DNA of 64,000 nucleotides from Actinophytocola algeriensis (GCF_014203735.1 NZ_JACHJQ010000016.1:1-64000), one strand, 5' to 3'; shown: positions 53,378 to 62,439, counted from the first letter of the stretch. Notes: generated from the letters alone by a model not told the origin. Program-made: numbers and translations.

Positions 53378-53704
53378 TTACTTGCCGGCCGTGCCGGTCT
53401 CTCCGCTGATGGACTCCTGATAGACGTCCGCGTTGGTGCGCGAGTCCTTCACCAGGTCGTCGACGAAGGCGGCGACGTCAGTGCCGAGGAGTTCCAGAAC
53501 TCCCTTGCCGGACGCGACGCCCTCCTCGAAGAAGTCGACGATCTTCGAGAGCACCGGGCCGTCAGGCAGGTCGATCGGTCCGACCTTGAAGAGGTACCGC
53601 TGAATCTCCTTGTAAACGATCTGGTAGTCCTGCGGCAGTGCCTTGACCCGCGCCATGTGCGCACGCCACTGCTTCTTGCCCTGGATGATGTCCTGGATCC
53701 CCAC
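53378..53704 (-). CDS. DUF1048-family protein 1
   Basis: The 108-residue helical protein reads QDIIQGKKQWRAHMARVKAL, QDYQIVYKEIQRYLFKVGPI and VDFFEEGVASGKGVLELLGT, then DVAAFVDDLVKD, the DUF1048 pattern. Such proteins occur next to PadR regulators and ABC exporters, often in two copies. Start GTG 53704, 1 nt beyond the stop of the second copy's frame. Function unknown. Confidence 0.85.
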   Translation of the reverse strand: MGIQDIIQGKKQWRAHMARVKALPQDYQIVYKEIQRYLFKVGPIDLPDGPVLSKIVDFFEEGVASGKGVLELLGTDVAAFVDDLVKDSRTNADVYQESISGETGTAGK

Positions 53705-53705
53705 T

Positions 53706-54062
53706 TCAGCCTCCCAACTGGCCCAGCTTCTTCGCGACGTTCCTGTTCAGCTGCTCGCGCCACCGGTCGCGATAGCTCGGAGCCTCTTCTCCGCCGGTCA
53801 GCGCCCCGCAGAAGCCGTCGATGTCGTCACCGAGCACCTCCTGGACGCTCAGCCCGTCCGCCGCCGTCTCCTCGAGCAGCCCCAGGACGCCATCGAGAAT
53901 CGGGATCAGGTTGCGGCCCGTGAAGTCCGAGTGCGGGGATATGTTGACCTTGATCCGTTCCCAGGCCGCCCGGTATTCGGCCGGCAGTTTCTCGGCCCGC
54001 GCCTCGAACGCCTTCCATTCCCTCGTGAGGTCACTGCCTGTCACGGTCTCCCAGAAGCTCAT
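53706..54062 (-). CDS. DUF1048-family protein 2
   Basis: The 118-residue protein begins MSFWETVTGSDLTREWKAFE and has AEYRAAWERIKVNISPHSDF, LIPILDGVLGLLEETAADGL and QEVLGDDIDGFCGAL. It is a paralogue of the previous gene. The start ATG overlaps the PadR stop as ATGA, so expression is tied to the regulator. Function unknown. Confidence 0.85.
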   Translation of the reverse strand: MSFWETVTGSDLTREWKAFEARAEKLPAEYRAAWERIKVNISPHSDFTGRNLIPILDGVLGLLEETAADGLSVQEVLGDDIDGFCGALTGGEEAPSYRDRWREQLNRNVAKKLGQLGG

Positions 54063-54385
54063 CGCCCGCCCTCTTTGAGATTGTCTATTCGTGATGAGAG
54101 GTACTCCCATTTCGTCCAGAACGTCGCGAGCCGTTCACGGCCCGCGTCGTTGAGCGCGAAGAACTTGCGCGGCGGCCCCTGTCCGGATGGCCTTTTCGTC
54201 ACCTGGACGAGCCCGTTCCTCTCCAGTCGCACCAGAATGGTGTAGATCGTTCCCTCCACGACGTCGGTGAAGCCGAGTTCGTTCAGCTGACGCGTGATGG
54301 CATACCCGTAGGTCTCCTCGTTGCCGATGATGTGGAGCACGCAGCCTTCGAGCGTGCCCTTGAGCATCTCCGTCAGGTCATCCAT
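54059..54385 (-). CDS. PadR-family transcriptional repressor
   Basis: The 108-residue protein begins MDDLTEMLKGTLEGCVLHII and has GNEETYGYAITRQLNELGFT, VVEGTIYTILVRLERNGLVQ and PPRKFFALNDAGRERLATFW, the winged-helix pattern of PadR with the GTIYTIL recognition helix. PadR proteins repress nearby exporter operons until a ligand binds. It is the first gene of the PadR-DUF1048-DUF1048 and probably DrrAB group. A palindrome lies just upstream. Start chosen because GAAGAGGATC precedes it. Confidence 0.92.
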   Translation of the reverse strand: MDDLTEMLKGTLEGCVLHIIGNEETYGYAITRQLNELGFTDVVEGTIYTILVRLERNGLVQVTKRPSGQGPPRKFFALNDAGRERLATFWTKWEYLSSRIDNLKEGGR

Positions 54386-54410
54386 CGCGGATCCTCTTCG
54401 CGCCCCTGGT

Positions 54411-54446
54411 ACTACGTAGTGCCGAGTACCACTACACGTTATCACG
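54411..54446 (-). promoter_or_regulatory. Putative PadR operator and promoter region
   Basis: ACTACGTAGT at 54411-54420 is a perfect 10-bp palindrome, 25 nt upstream of the PadR start. It is flanked by related half-sites (TACCACTACAC after it). The AT-rich stretch to 54446 (CACGTTATCACGG) may be the promoter. Autorepression by PadR at this site is an inference. Confidence 0.5.
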
Positions 54447-54501
54447 GAGTAGCGACAAGTCCAGGACCGCTCGGAAGTGGCGGCTGGGAGACGGACGACG
54501 C

Positions 54502-57500
54502 TCAGAGAACCTGGCCGTCCCTGGTCTTCCTGCGCAGAGCCGGTCTGCTGGACTTGGCGAGGTTGTTCCACATGTCGGAAAGGCCGGTGACGGTGCGCAC
54601 CGCGAACAGCGTGCGGATGGATACTTCCTGGTCCAGCTCCGACCTGATCAGGCCGACCAGCCTGATCGCACGCAGCGAGTTGCCACCGAGGTCAAAGAAG
54701 TCGTCGTCGATGCCCACCTGGTCCAGCTCGAGCACGTCGGCGAACGCCTCGGCCAGAACCCGTTCGGTGTCGTTGCGTGGCGCCCGGTACTGCCTGCCGC
54801 CGAACTCGGGTTCGGGCAGCGACGCCAGGTCCACTCTCCCGCCGGGCGTCAGCGGCAGGTGTTCAAGCACCGTGAACACCGACGGCACCAGGAACTCCGG
54901 CAACCGCCCCACGGTGAACCGGCGCAGCTCGTCACCCGAAGGGCCTGCCTCGTCGTCGACGGCCTCGCCGCTCACCGGGACCACATAGGCCACCAGACAC
55001 CGCCGCCCGGCGGGGTCCTCCCCACCGACCACCACCGACCGCACCAGCCTGGGGTGCTCGGACAGTGCTTCCTCGACCTCCGCCACGTCGACCCCGAAAC
55101 CACGTACCTCCGCCCTGGCGTCGACCCGGCCCACGTACTCGAGCCTGGCGACATCGTCGCCGTCGGCAGCCCACCGCACCCGGTCCCCGGTCCGGTACAT
55201 GCGCCCGCCGGCCGGACCGAAGGGACAGGGCACGAACCGCTCCGCCGTCCGGCCGGGTCGTCCGGGATATCCCCGCACCACGCCGGGCCCGGCCACATAC
55301 AGGTCTCCGGTCACGCCGACGGGGACCGGCGCCAGTCCGGGGCCCAGCACGTAGAGGGCGGTGTTGTCCATCGGGCGGCCGATCATGCCAGGACGTGCGG
55401 CATCGGCGCCGTGGCACGCGGCGAACACGGTCGACTCCATCGGACCGTGACCGTTGACGATCGTCAGCTCGGGGCACGCCGCCCGCACCCGTCGCACCGC
55501 GGTCGAGGACACGCGGTCACCACCGGTCCACACCTCGCGCAGCCCGGCCAGGCGCTCGGGACGTTCCGCCGCGACCGAGGAGAACAGCTCAGCGGACAGC
55601 CACACCGTCGAGACGTCGTCCGCCGTTCGCGACTCGGCCAGGTCGTCGACGTCGAGCCTCCCTGGAGGCGCCACGACCACCCGGCCGCCGTTCAGCAACG
55701 GCACCCACAGCTCGAGGGCAAGCGCGTCGGACGTGTGCGGCGAATGCCACAACACGGCGCCGTGGCCACCATCCCGCCAGCGGCGATCCATGACGAGCCG
55801 GAGCATGTTCCGGTGCGTCACCGCGGCTCCGGTGGCCGTACCGGACGATCCGGAGCCGTACATGACGGCCATCAGGTTGTCCTGGTGCGACGGGACCGGA
55901 ACCTCCCGCGCGCCGTCGTCGGCGGTGTCCGACCGGAGCTCGCCGAACACGATCGCCGGGACGCCCAGTTCGGCGGAGAGCTCCTCGGCCGTCGCCGCGT
56001 CGGTGAGCAGTGCGCGCACCGAGCAGTCACCGACCACCGGCATGATCTGCTCCACGGGGCAGGTGGGGTCGACTGGCAGGTAGGCGCCGCCCGCCTTGAC
56101 CACTCCCAGCAGGGCAACGGCCAGGTCCACCGACCGGGGCAGCGCCACCGCCACGACCGCCTCGGCTCCGACTCCCCTGCGCCGCAGTGACCCGGCGATG
56201 CGGGTCGACCGCTCGTCCAGCTCCCGGTACGAGACCGCTGAGCCCCAGGACACGATCGCGTCGGCACCGGGAGCCCTCTCCACCTGGCGGGAGAACAGCT
56301 CGGAAACCGTCAGCTCCGGCAGCGGCACGTCCGTGTCGTTCGGCGCGGTCAGCACCACGTCCCGCTCGGCACCGGACACGACGTCGATGGCACCGACCGG
56401 AAGCCGCGGATCGGCGGCCATCACGGTCCGGACGAACGCGACCAGATCCGCACTGATGAACCCCAGCTCCGCGCGGGAGTACAGGCCCGAGGGGGCGTCG
56501 AGCCGGAAGTACAGGTCGCTGTCGGCGCTTCCGTCGGTGCCGACGCTGATCGACAGCTCGTTGAAGGCCCCGTTGATCCCGCCGAAGGAGCGCGCCGGGC
56601 TACCCGCGAAGTGGAGTTGCTCCGCGAACCCGACGACGTTCATGACAGCACCGAAGCTGCCGCGTCCACTCAGGACGGTTCCGCTCGCCTGCTGGATGTC
56701 CGAGTAGTGGCAGGCCGTGTGATCGAAGATCTCGTAGGTCTGGTCGCCGACCGCCTCGGCGATCTCGGCGAAGGTCGCGTCGAGCGGAACCCTCACCCGC
56801 ACCGGCACGACGTTCACCGCCAGACCGGGCGTCCTGCTCGCGACCCCGACCCGGTTGCCAACGGCCAGCGACAGGAGGAACTCCGGATGATCGCAGCGGT
56901 GCCGGAAGTACACCGCCGCGGCCGCGGTCAACATCGACGACATCCACATACCCGTGGACGTCGCGACCTCGGTCCACGCGTCCGCCTCGGCACGCGGGAC
57001 GGTCACCGTCCTGCTCACCACGCCAATGGCGTCGGCCAGCTCCGACCAGCGATCGGCGCTGCCCATCGGTTCGGACAGGGCGACTCGCGCCGCGTCGGAC
57101 AGGGCCACACGCGGAACCTGTGCGGGCGGGGGCGCGTCCTTCAGATAGTCGCGCCAGAACTCCTTGTCGTCGGCGAACCTCTGGGAGGCGAGGTACTCCG
57201 TCGCACCGGCCGCGAACGAGCCGGTGTCCCACGGGTGCGGCAACTCCGGCACCGCCGCCCCCCGCGTCAGCGCCGTGTACACCTCGGCGAGGCGGCGCGA
57301 CAGCAGACCACCCACACCGTAGCCATCCGAGATGAGGTGGTGGTACGCGATGACCACGAGCGAGCGGGCCGCCGACAGCGTGACCACGCCCAGCCGGAAC
57401 AGCAGATCGTGCTCCAGGTCGAACGGCTGCCTGATCATGTCGGCCAACGCCTCGCGCGCCGACCGCTCGGGATCGACAGCGTCGCTGACGTCGAGGAAGA

Positions 57501-57738
57501 ACGGCCGCCAGTCCCCCAGATCCCTTGGCACCAAACGCAGGCCGCTGTCCTCGTCGACGAAGCTGACACGCAGCACTTCCGCCTCGTCCAACACATGCCG
57601 GAACGCGGACTCCATGACCGCCGCGTCCAGCGCGCCGTCCACATCCCACATGGTCAGCGCATGGTTCATCGTGTCGGCGGACACCTTCTGCGCCAGCCAC
57701 AGTCCTTTGTGCGCAGATGACGCATCGAACGAACGCAC
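54502..57738 (-). CDS. NRPS elongation protein (condensation, adenylation, carrier domains) with degenerate A domain
   Basis: The 1078-residue protein starts at GTG 57738 behind CGAGAGGGGC. Residues about 1-420 are a condensation domain with VVIAYHHLISDGYGVGGLLS (HHxxxDG intact). Residues about 460-930 are an adenylation domain: VSYRELDERSTRIAGSLRRR, VKAGGAYLPVDPTCP, VMYGSGSSGTATGAAVTHRN (A3 without the usual PKG), NGHGPMESTV (A5), MYRTGDRVRW (A7), GRVDARAEVRGFGV (A8) and PLTPGGRVDLASL (A10, Lys replaced by Arg). Residues about 990-1060 are a carrier domain DDFFDLGGNSLRAIRLVGLI with the Ser. No thioesterase or reductase follows. The changes suggest that the A domain no longer activates an amino acid. 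Confidence 0.9.
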   Translation of the reverse strand: MRSFDASSAHKGLWLAQKVSADTMNHALTMWDVDGALDAAVMESAFRHVLDEAEVLRVSFVDEDSGLRLVPRDLGDWRPFFLDVSDAVDPERSAREALADMIRQPFDLEHDLLFRLGVVTLSAARSLVVIAYHHLISDGYGVGGLLSRRLAEVYTALTRGAAVPELPHPWDTGSFAAGATEYLASQRFADDKEFWRDYLKDAPPPAQVPRVALSDAARVALSEPMGSADRWSELADAIGVVSRTVTVPRAEADAWTEVATSTGMWMSSMLTAAAAVYFRHRCDHPEFLLSLAVGNRVGVASRTPGLAVNVVPVRVRVPLDATFAEIAEAVGDQTYEIFDHTACHYSDIQQASGTVLSGRGSFGAVMNVVGFAEQLHFAGSPARSFGGINGAFNELSISVGTDGSADSDLYFRLDAPSGLYSRAELGFISADLVAFVRTVMAADPRLPVGAIDVVSGAERDVVLTAPNDTDVPLPELTVSELFSRQVERAPGADAIVSWGSAVSYRELDERSTRIAGSLRRRGVGAEAVVAVALPRSVDLAVALLGVVKAGGAYLPVDPTCPVEQIMPVVGDCSVRALLTDAATAEELSAELGVPAIVFGELRSDTADDGAREVPVPSHQDNLMAVMYGSGSSGTATGAAVTHRNMLRLVMDRRWRDGGHGAVLWHSPHTSDALALELWVPLLNGGRVVVAPPGRLDVDDLAESRTADDVSTVWLSAELFSSVAAERPERLAGLREVWTGGDRVSSTAVRRVRAACPELTIVNGHGPMESTVFAACHGADAARPGMIGRPMDNTALYVLGPGLAPVPVGVTGDLYVAGPGVVRGYPGRPGRTAERFVPCPFGPAGGRMYRTGDRVRWAADGDDVARLEYVGRVDARAEVRGFGVDVAEVEEALSEHPRLVRSVVVGGEDPAGRRCLVAYVVPVSGEAVDDEAGPSGDELRRFTVGRLPEFLVPSVFTVLEHLPLTPGGRVDLASLPEPEFGGRQYRAPRNDTERVLAEAFADVLELDQVGIDDDFFDLGGNSLRAIRLVGLIRSELDQEVSIRTLFAVRTVTGLSDMWNNLAKSSRPALRRKTRDGQVL

Positions 57739-57838
57739 GCGGCTGCCCCTCTCGGTAGTTCGAGAAACGGGTCTCCTGACGACTTCGCGGTGTCCCGCCG
57801 CCGGGACGGTCGAGGCGACCGACCTCGCCGGCTCGCGG

Positions 57839-58480
57839 TCACACGTCCCAGGTGACGCGTGGGTATGCGTGATGCTCGTCCTGTAGTTCGTCGGCGCCGA
57901 AGCGGAAGACTTCATAACCGCTGAGTTTGAGGTCGCGGTCGGCACGCATGTTCTCGGCGTAGACGGCCGGGGAAGGGCGGCCTTCCTTCGCGTAGTGGTG
58001 TTGGCCATCGACCTCGATCACGACTCGACTGTGGTTCGGGAGCAGGAGGAGGAAGTCCATGCGGAACCGGAACAGTGCGTCCTTCCCGCGAAGGCGAATA
58101 GTCTGAGGATCCCAGTGCACCCAATACCTCGGGCAACAGAGCGGGCAGGTCGGGGATGTTCGCCTTGAAGATCGAGTGGTAGAGGTGGAAGAAGGTCCGT
58201 TGCGGGTGGGGGCCGTCATAGTCAGGCGAGTTTGCCGGAAGGCTAGTCACGAGCCTGCTGTAGAGGGTGCGCTTGGCCTCGTCAGCCACAGTTGCGCCCT
58301 GCTCCGCCACAGGGCCGCACTGGCCTCCGCATCCCCACGTGCGCGGCGCAGTTGCCGCTCGATGACAGCGTCTTCTTGGTGAGTGTTCCCGGTGAAGATC
58401 GCTCTCGACCGCTCCAGCATCCCGCCGACACTTCGCTCGGCGGCGTCGTTCACCACTAACAGGTCGACGAAACCGATCAC
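57839..58480 (-). pseudogene. AbiJ-like/DUF559-type endonuclease remnant
   Basis: Three frames give pieces of one protein. The N-terminal part has ARGDAEASAALWRSRAQLWL, the middle EAKRTLYSRLVTSLPANSPD, FHLYHSIFKANIPDLPALLP, and the C-terminal part LFRFRMDFLLLLPNHSRVVI then EVDGQHHYAKEGRPSPAVYA and LKLSGYEVFRFGADELQD. The last piece contains the E-V-D-G-x-x-H motif of PD-(D/E)xK-like nucleases that is typical of abortive-infection AbiJ-type proteins. The usual C-terminal helix after ELQD is replaced by unrelated sequence. A decayed defence gene. Confidence 0.65.
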
Positions 58481-58495
58481 GGTAGGAAGTCCCCG

Positions 58496-58852
58496 TGTCT
58501 GAAACGATCATCGACCTCTATCACACACGGCCTGACCTGCTCGACCACGAATCAGCACTGTCTATCGACGGCCATGCTGTTCTCCAGCGTGTCGGCGGTA
58601 CACACCGTGCCGCTCATTCGAAGCGGAGTCTGTCAAACGTTCGGCTCTGTCCTGTGGTCGGTGGTGACGTCGAGTAGCCGTTCCCGGTCATGGTCTCGTG
58701 ATGGATGTCGATTCCCTTGTACGGACCGTGTTTCCGGACTGTCGGCGTTGGTCGTTGAGGACGTGGCAGATAGTGGGGGGCACGGTGGAGCAGGTCAAGC
58801 GCGGACGTCATCGCGATACTCCCCTCCGGATCCCAGGGAGGGGAGTCGAAAC
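58496..58852. other. Region of about 350 bases without a convincing gene
   Basis: Short frames on both strands (plus 58495-58677, minus 58614-58811) show no family and no ribosome-binding site. The minus frame ends in KHGPYKGIDIHHETMTGNGY, which looks coding but is not recognised. The region joins the nuclease remnant to the unknown gene. Confidence 0.35.
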
Positions 58853-59977
58853 TCAGTCCAGCACGGCCTCCCGCGACAGGAATACGAACGCCTCACCATT
58901 CCACTGGAACCGGTCGGTCAACTCCGAAGTAGGCCCGGTGTCCTCCGGGCCCGGGCTTGACACGACCGTGAGCGTGTCAGAGGCGAGCGTCATGCGGTAC
59001 GGTCTCAGAGAGTAAAAATAGTCTCCAAACGACTGCATCAGCCGCGGCGAATCAGATGGAGAACGGCCGTCGTAGACCCGCACATCCTCCCATATGCCAT
59101 CATCGCTCAAGGTACAGGCGATTAACAGCACCGGGTCGGGATATCCGTCGCCGGTGAGATCCTGGAAATGCGCCTCCGTAATCGTCGAGGATGTGTCGTC
59201 CGCTGCGCACCCCTCTTCGGAAAGTAGGTCGTGCCAATCCGTGCCGCCGAGCGGACCGTAGGGATCGGGTCCGCATTGCTGCGCCGCCCGCCCTGTCGCC
59301 GTCGAGCACTGACGCACATAGGCGTCCCACAAGGAATAATCGTTGCGGTATGTGGAGAACACCACTACGGAATCGTTGAATTGGTACCTCACCGCACCGT
59401 GTCGATAAATTCCACGGGATTCAAGGACTTTCTCCAGGCCGGCCTGACGGCCGAAATCGGATAACTCGTCTGCAACGAATCCGTTGTCGATAATCAGTCC
59501 CTGTGGTACGGCGCCCCGCACATGTTGGGTGTCTGCGCGGCAAGCCAAATCGTGTATAGCTTGCACCTCGGAAAGTATATCGATGGAGAACTTGGTCGAC
59601 GGCAGATTCGCGATGGCGAGGTTCACGGGACGGCAACCACCGACTGATTCATTCGGTTGCAGGAACGCCGTGTCCAACTCGCGGTCAAATTCCGCGACAA
59701 TTTGCGGGTAGACCTCGGCCACTGTCTCCAGCGTGACCAAGTGTGCATGGATCATCACCAAATACTCGCCTGATGTGGCGAACGCCCATACGTCTCCGCC
59801 AGAGGGGTGGATGCTTCCGCCAATGAAGGTTCGGGTCACAGTAAACAGCGCCGATGCATCGGCGAACCACGGTCGGGCGATCTTAGTCCAAAAAACCTCT
59901 TCTTCTTCGTCGGACCACCGGCAGTGGGTCGCCGAACGCAGCGATCCCTGGACCTTGTCAACGTCGTCTGGATTCAT
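58853..59977 (-). CDS. Unknown protein with a DxxGDGxPD element
   Basis: No family recognised for this 374-residue protein. It begins MNPDDVDKVQGSLRSATHCR, continues VFWTKIARPWFADASALFTV and VVFSTYRNDYSLWDAYVRQC, and near residue 300 has EAHFQDLTGDGYPDPVLLIA, which resembles the calcium-binding loop of FG-GAP or integrin-like repeats. No signal peptide is seen. It contains several Cys. GC content is lower than in its surroundings and it lies beside mobile DNA, which suggests transfer. The start could also be 15 codons upstream. Confidence 0.6.
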   Translation of the reverse strand: MNPDDVDKVQGSLRSATHCRWSDEEEEVFWTKIARPWFADASALFTVTRTFIGGSIHPSGGDVWAFATSGEYLVMIHAHLVTLETVAEVYPQIVAEFDRELDTAFLQPNESVGGCRPVNLAIANLPSTKFSIDILSEVQAIHDLACRADTQHVRGAVPQGLIIDNGFVADELSDFGRQAGLEKVLESRGIYRHGAVRYQFNDSVVVFSTYRNDYSLWDAYVRQCSTATGRAAQQCGPDPYGPLGGTDWHDLLSEEGCAADDTSSTITEAHFQDLTGDGYPDPVLLIACTLSDDGIWEDVRVYDGRSPSDSPRLMQSFGDYFYSLRPYRMTLASDTLTVVSSPGPEDTGPTSELTDRFQWNGEAFVFLSREAVLD

Positions 59978-60060
59978 CTGGAGTGACGACCGCAGCACTG
60001 AACAGCAGACCCCGCAAGACACTCAGCTGGAAAACACCAGCCGAAACACTGAACGAAATG

Positions 60061-60700
60061 CTACTCTCGCACAAATAAGCGGTGTTGCGACGACCAGTTG
60101 AACCTGGTCTGGGCTCCGCGGTCGGAGTGGACGATGGTCTCGCGCGGGTCGCGGAGCGCGATCGCGTTACGCAGCGCCGTGAGAGCGAGTGCGGCTCTCA
60201 TGTGCGAGGCGATGGAGTATCCGACGATCTTGTTGGAGTAGCCAGTCCTTGATCGCACACAGATACAGCTTGCCCTCGCCGGTGGGATGCTCGGTGATAT
60301 CGGTCAGCCACTTGGTATTCGGTGTGTCAGCGGTGAAATCACGGCGGACCAGGTCGTCGTGCACCGGCGGCCCCGCCGTGCGGGAACGCCCTCTTTTCCT
60401 GGCGTGCAGCGAGAAGATCTGCTGCATCGAGCAGATCCGCCACACCCGGTTCTCCGACGCGGCGAACCCGCGCCGGGCGAGTTCGTCGGCGATGAACCGG
60501 TACCCGTCGGCCGGGTCGTCGGCGTGGACCTCGAGCGCGGCGTTGATCAGATGCGCGTCGTCCCAGTCCCGCTGGGAGACCGGATCACGAACCCACTGGT
60601 AGTAAGCCTGCCGGGAGATCCCCAGCACCCTGCACGTCACCGCGACCGGCACCCTGATCGGTGCGCCGGCCGCGGCCAGTTCACGGACGAGCGGGAACAC
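60061..60700 (-). pseudogene. IS3-family transposase OrfB, frameshifted and 3'-truncated
   Basis: The first frame from GTG 60700 has CRVLGISRQAYYQWVRDPVS, ELARRGFAASENRVWRICSM and VRRDFTADTPNTKWLTDITE (first catalytic Asp). Near 60240 the frame changes, and the continuation ALRNAIALRDPRETIVHSDR then GAQ carries the second Asp. After SDRGAQ the family sequence ends and the DDE Glu domain is missing, so the element is inactive unless helped in trans. Confidence 0.88.
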
Positions 60701-60987
60701 TATTTTCCCGGCAAATTGCCCTGCGCCAGGTAGGCAGCGGCCTTACGCAGCACCTCGTTCTCCTGCTCCAGCAGACGGTTGCGCTTACGCAACTCGCGTA
60801 GCTCAGCGGACTCCTCGCGGGTCACGCCAGGCCGAGCACCGTCCTCGACGTCGGCAGCGCGCAGCCAGTTGGCCAGACAGGACTCGGAGATCCCGAAATC
60901 CTTCGCGACCTGCCTCAACGGTGTCTCACCACGACGAGCCACAGCGACCACGTCGTCACGGAACTCACGCGGGTAGGGCTTGGGCAC
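60700..60987 (-). CDS. IS3-family transposase OrfA (helix-turn-helix)
   Basis: The 95-residue protein from GTG is intact: PKPYPREFRDDVVAVARRGE, LRQVAKDFGISESCLANWLR (HTH) and LRELRKRNRLLEQENEVLRK (leucine zipper). It recognises the element ends. Its stop overlaps the OrfB start, typical of the frameshift-linked IS3 organisation. Confidence 0.92.
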   Translation of the reverse strand: MPKPYPREFRDDVVAVARRGETPLRQVAKDFGISESCLANWLRAADVEDGARPGVTREESAELRELRKRNRLLEQENEVLRKAAAYLAQGNLPGK

Positions 60988-61020
60988 GATGACATCCTCT
61001 CAACCGAGGCCGAAGCCTCA

Positions 61021-61054
61021 CAGATGAGGTGTCAACCAAACCCTGAGCAGACCC
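61021..61054 (-). repeat. IS3-type element end
   Basis: GGTCTGCTCAGGGTTTGGTT followed by GACACCTCATCTG on the minus strand marks the terminal segment of the element. It is nearly identical to the solo copy at 6481-6513. Confidence 0.6.
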
Positions 61055-61555
61055 CACCACCTCACGCTGTGCCTGCGCACCCAACAACACCATCAACGCC
61101 TCATGCACCGGACTACCCAACTCCACCGGACCACCCGCTTCCGGCAACCACACCTGCACCCCTGCCGCGTTCAACCGAGCAACCACCTGCCGGAACTGAT
61201 CACCGTAGAACGCGCGCTCGTACTCCCCCACCACCACCGCATCGAACCCACGACCCGGGTCCGCAACAGCCGCAAGCAACGCTGCAGCAGCCGGACGATC
61301 CGACCACGACCACCGACGCGAACACCCCTCATCGAAGAACTCCACCACGATGGCGCCGAAACCCTCGACCAACTCCTCCGACACCGACCGCTGCCACCCC
61401 CGCGACGTCACCGCATCCTGAAACTCACTCGTCGACATCCGCCCATAAAACGCGAAACGCAACCCAACCTGCGCTACCGAACCGGAATCCAGTCGAGAAC
61501 CACGACGCCGACCCGCGACTGCCGACACGAACGCCCTACCGCCCAACACCGCCAT
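61055..61555 (-). pseudogene. Serine recombinase N-terminal part, truncated by the IS3 element
   Basis: The resolvase domain reads LRFAFYGRMSTSEFQD with the catalytic Ser, CSRRWSWSDRPAAAALLAAV, VVVGEYERAFYGDQFRQVVA and VHEALMVLLGAQAQREVV. It is clearly related to the recombinase at 12.25-13.66 kb. The recombinase and zinc-ribbon domains are missing. Start ATG at 61555. Confidence 0.82.
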
Positions 61556-61923
61556 CCCGACTCCTTCACGTGGACTCGGTCCGGGAGACCGCAAACCCTC
61601 GAAGCTCCTGACGTCATAAGGGTCGACACCACCCGAACAGACCAGTCCATTCAGCAGGGCACGGTCGCACCCGGGGATCCCTCACCTCGTTCACCTATAA
61701 GCACAGGCTGAGTCCCAGAACAAACAAGGCAGGCCACAGCCGTCTCCGGATCGTCGACCGCTATCGTCGCGGCCTCGATGAGATCAGCAACGTGACGCTG
61801 GCATTGCCGACGAGGTGAGCACGACAGCGAACGCCGTCACCAACTCCTCATCAGCGGTGACGCCGACCGCGCCGACGAAGACGACCGCACCAGCCGAAGA
61901 CGCCGACACATCGGCTACAGCCG
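61556..61923. other. Region of about 370 bases between decayed genes
   Basis: No gene was found. It contains the upstream region of the truncated recombinase and the join to the cut 3' end of the P450 gene near 61925. A GACGCCGACC-rich stretch at 61850-61900 is the only repetitive part. Confidence 0.35.
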
Positions 61924-62220
61924 TCAGCGCCTGACCCTCCCCTTGCCGACGGGGACAAGTGGCGCAGCCCTTTCGACGAGTATCTCCGCGACCCGGTCCT
62001 CGGCCGAGGCGTGCGCGCTTCGCGTGCTGACCGCCATGAGGTCGTCCAGGTCGCTGTCCCGGACGCCGAGGATGCCACCGATGACCGTGAGGGGGAACCG
62101 GTAGCAGAACTCCCGCATCAGGTCGGCGGGCCGGTTCTCTTGCCGGCAGCGGGCGTCGATCTCCGCCAGCAGTGTCCGCGCGATCCCCTCGATCCGGGAC
62201 TGCTGGTTCCGGACCACGGC

Positions 62221-62246
62221 CGGGGAGAGCAGCCGGGGAGAGCAGC
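62221..62246. repeat. 13-bp tandem duplication in the P450 gene
   Basis: CGGGGAGAGCAGC occurs twice in a row. As 13 is not divisible by three, it breaks the P450 frame; deleting one copy rejoins RRMQARLLSP to AVVRNQQS. Confidence 0.75.
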
Positions 62247-62397
62247 CGGGCCTGCATCCGCCGCAGCAGCAGGTGCGCGGACCGTCCGCCGTGGTGATGG
62301 AACGTTGCTCCTCGTAGGCCGGTTCGAGCGAGATCACCTTGCCCAGCCAGGAACATGGTGCGAAGCCCGGGTTCTTCACGAAGCGCGGGTCGGTCAG

Positions 62398-62439
62398 AAG
62401 GGCGCGGGCCGCGGCCGGAAGGGCGCGGGCCGCGGCCGG
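62398..62439. repeat. 21-bp tandem duplication in the P450 gene
   Basis: The unit beginning AAGGGCGCGGGCCGC and ending GGCCGG occurs twice. It keeps the frame and repeats seven residues of the protein. Confidence 0.8.

Larger units (their letters stand above)
60061..61054 (-). mobile_element. IS3-family element, inserted in a serine recombinase gene, one end lost
   Basis: The element begins at about 61054, where the recombinase sequence breaks off after REVV, and runs left through OrfA and a truncated OrfB. The left end cannot be found because OrfB stops early. No direct repeat of target sites can be checked, since the other half of the recombinase is absent at the left side. Confidence 0.7.
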
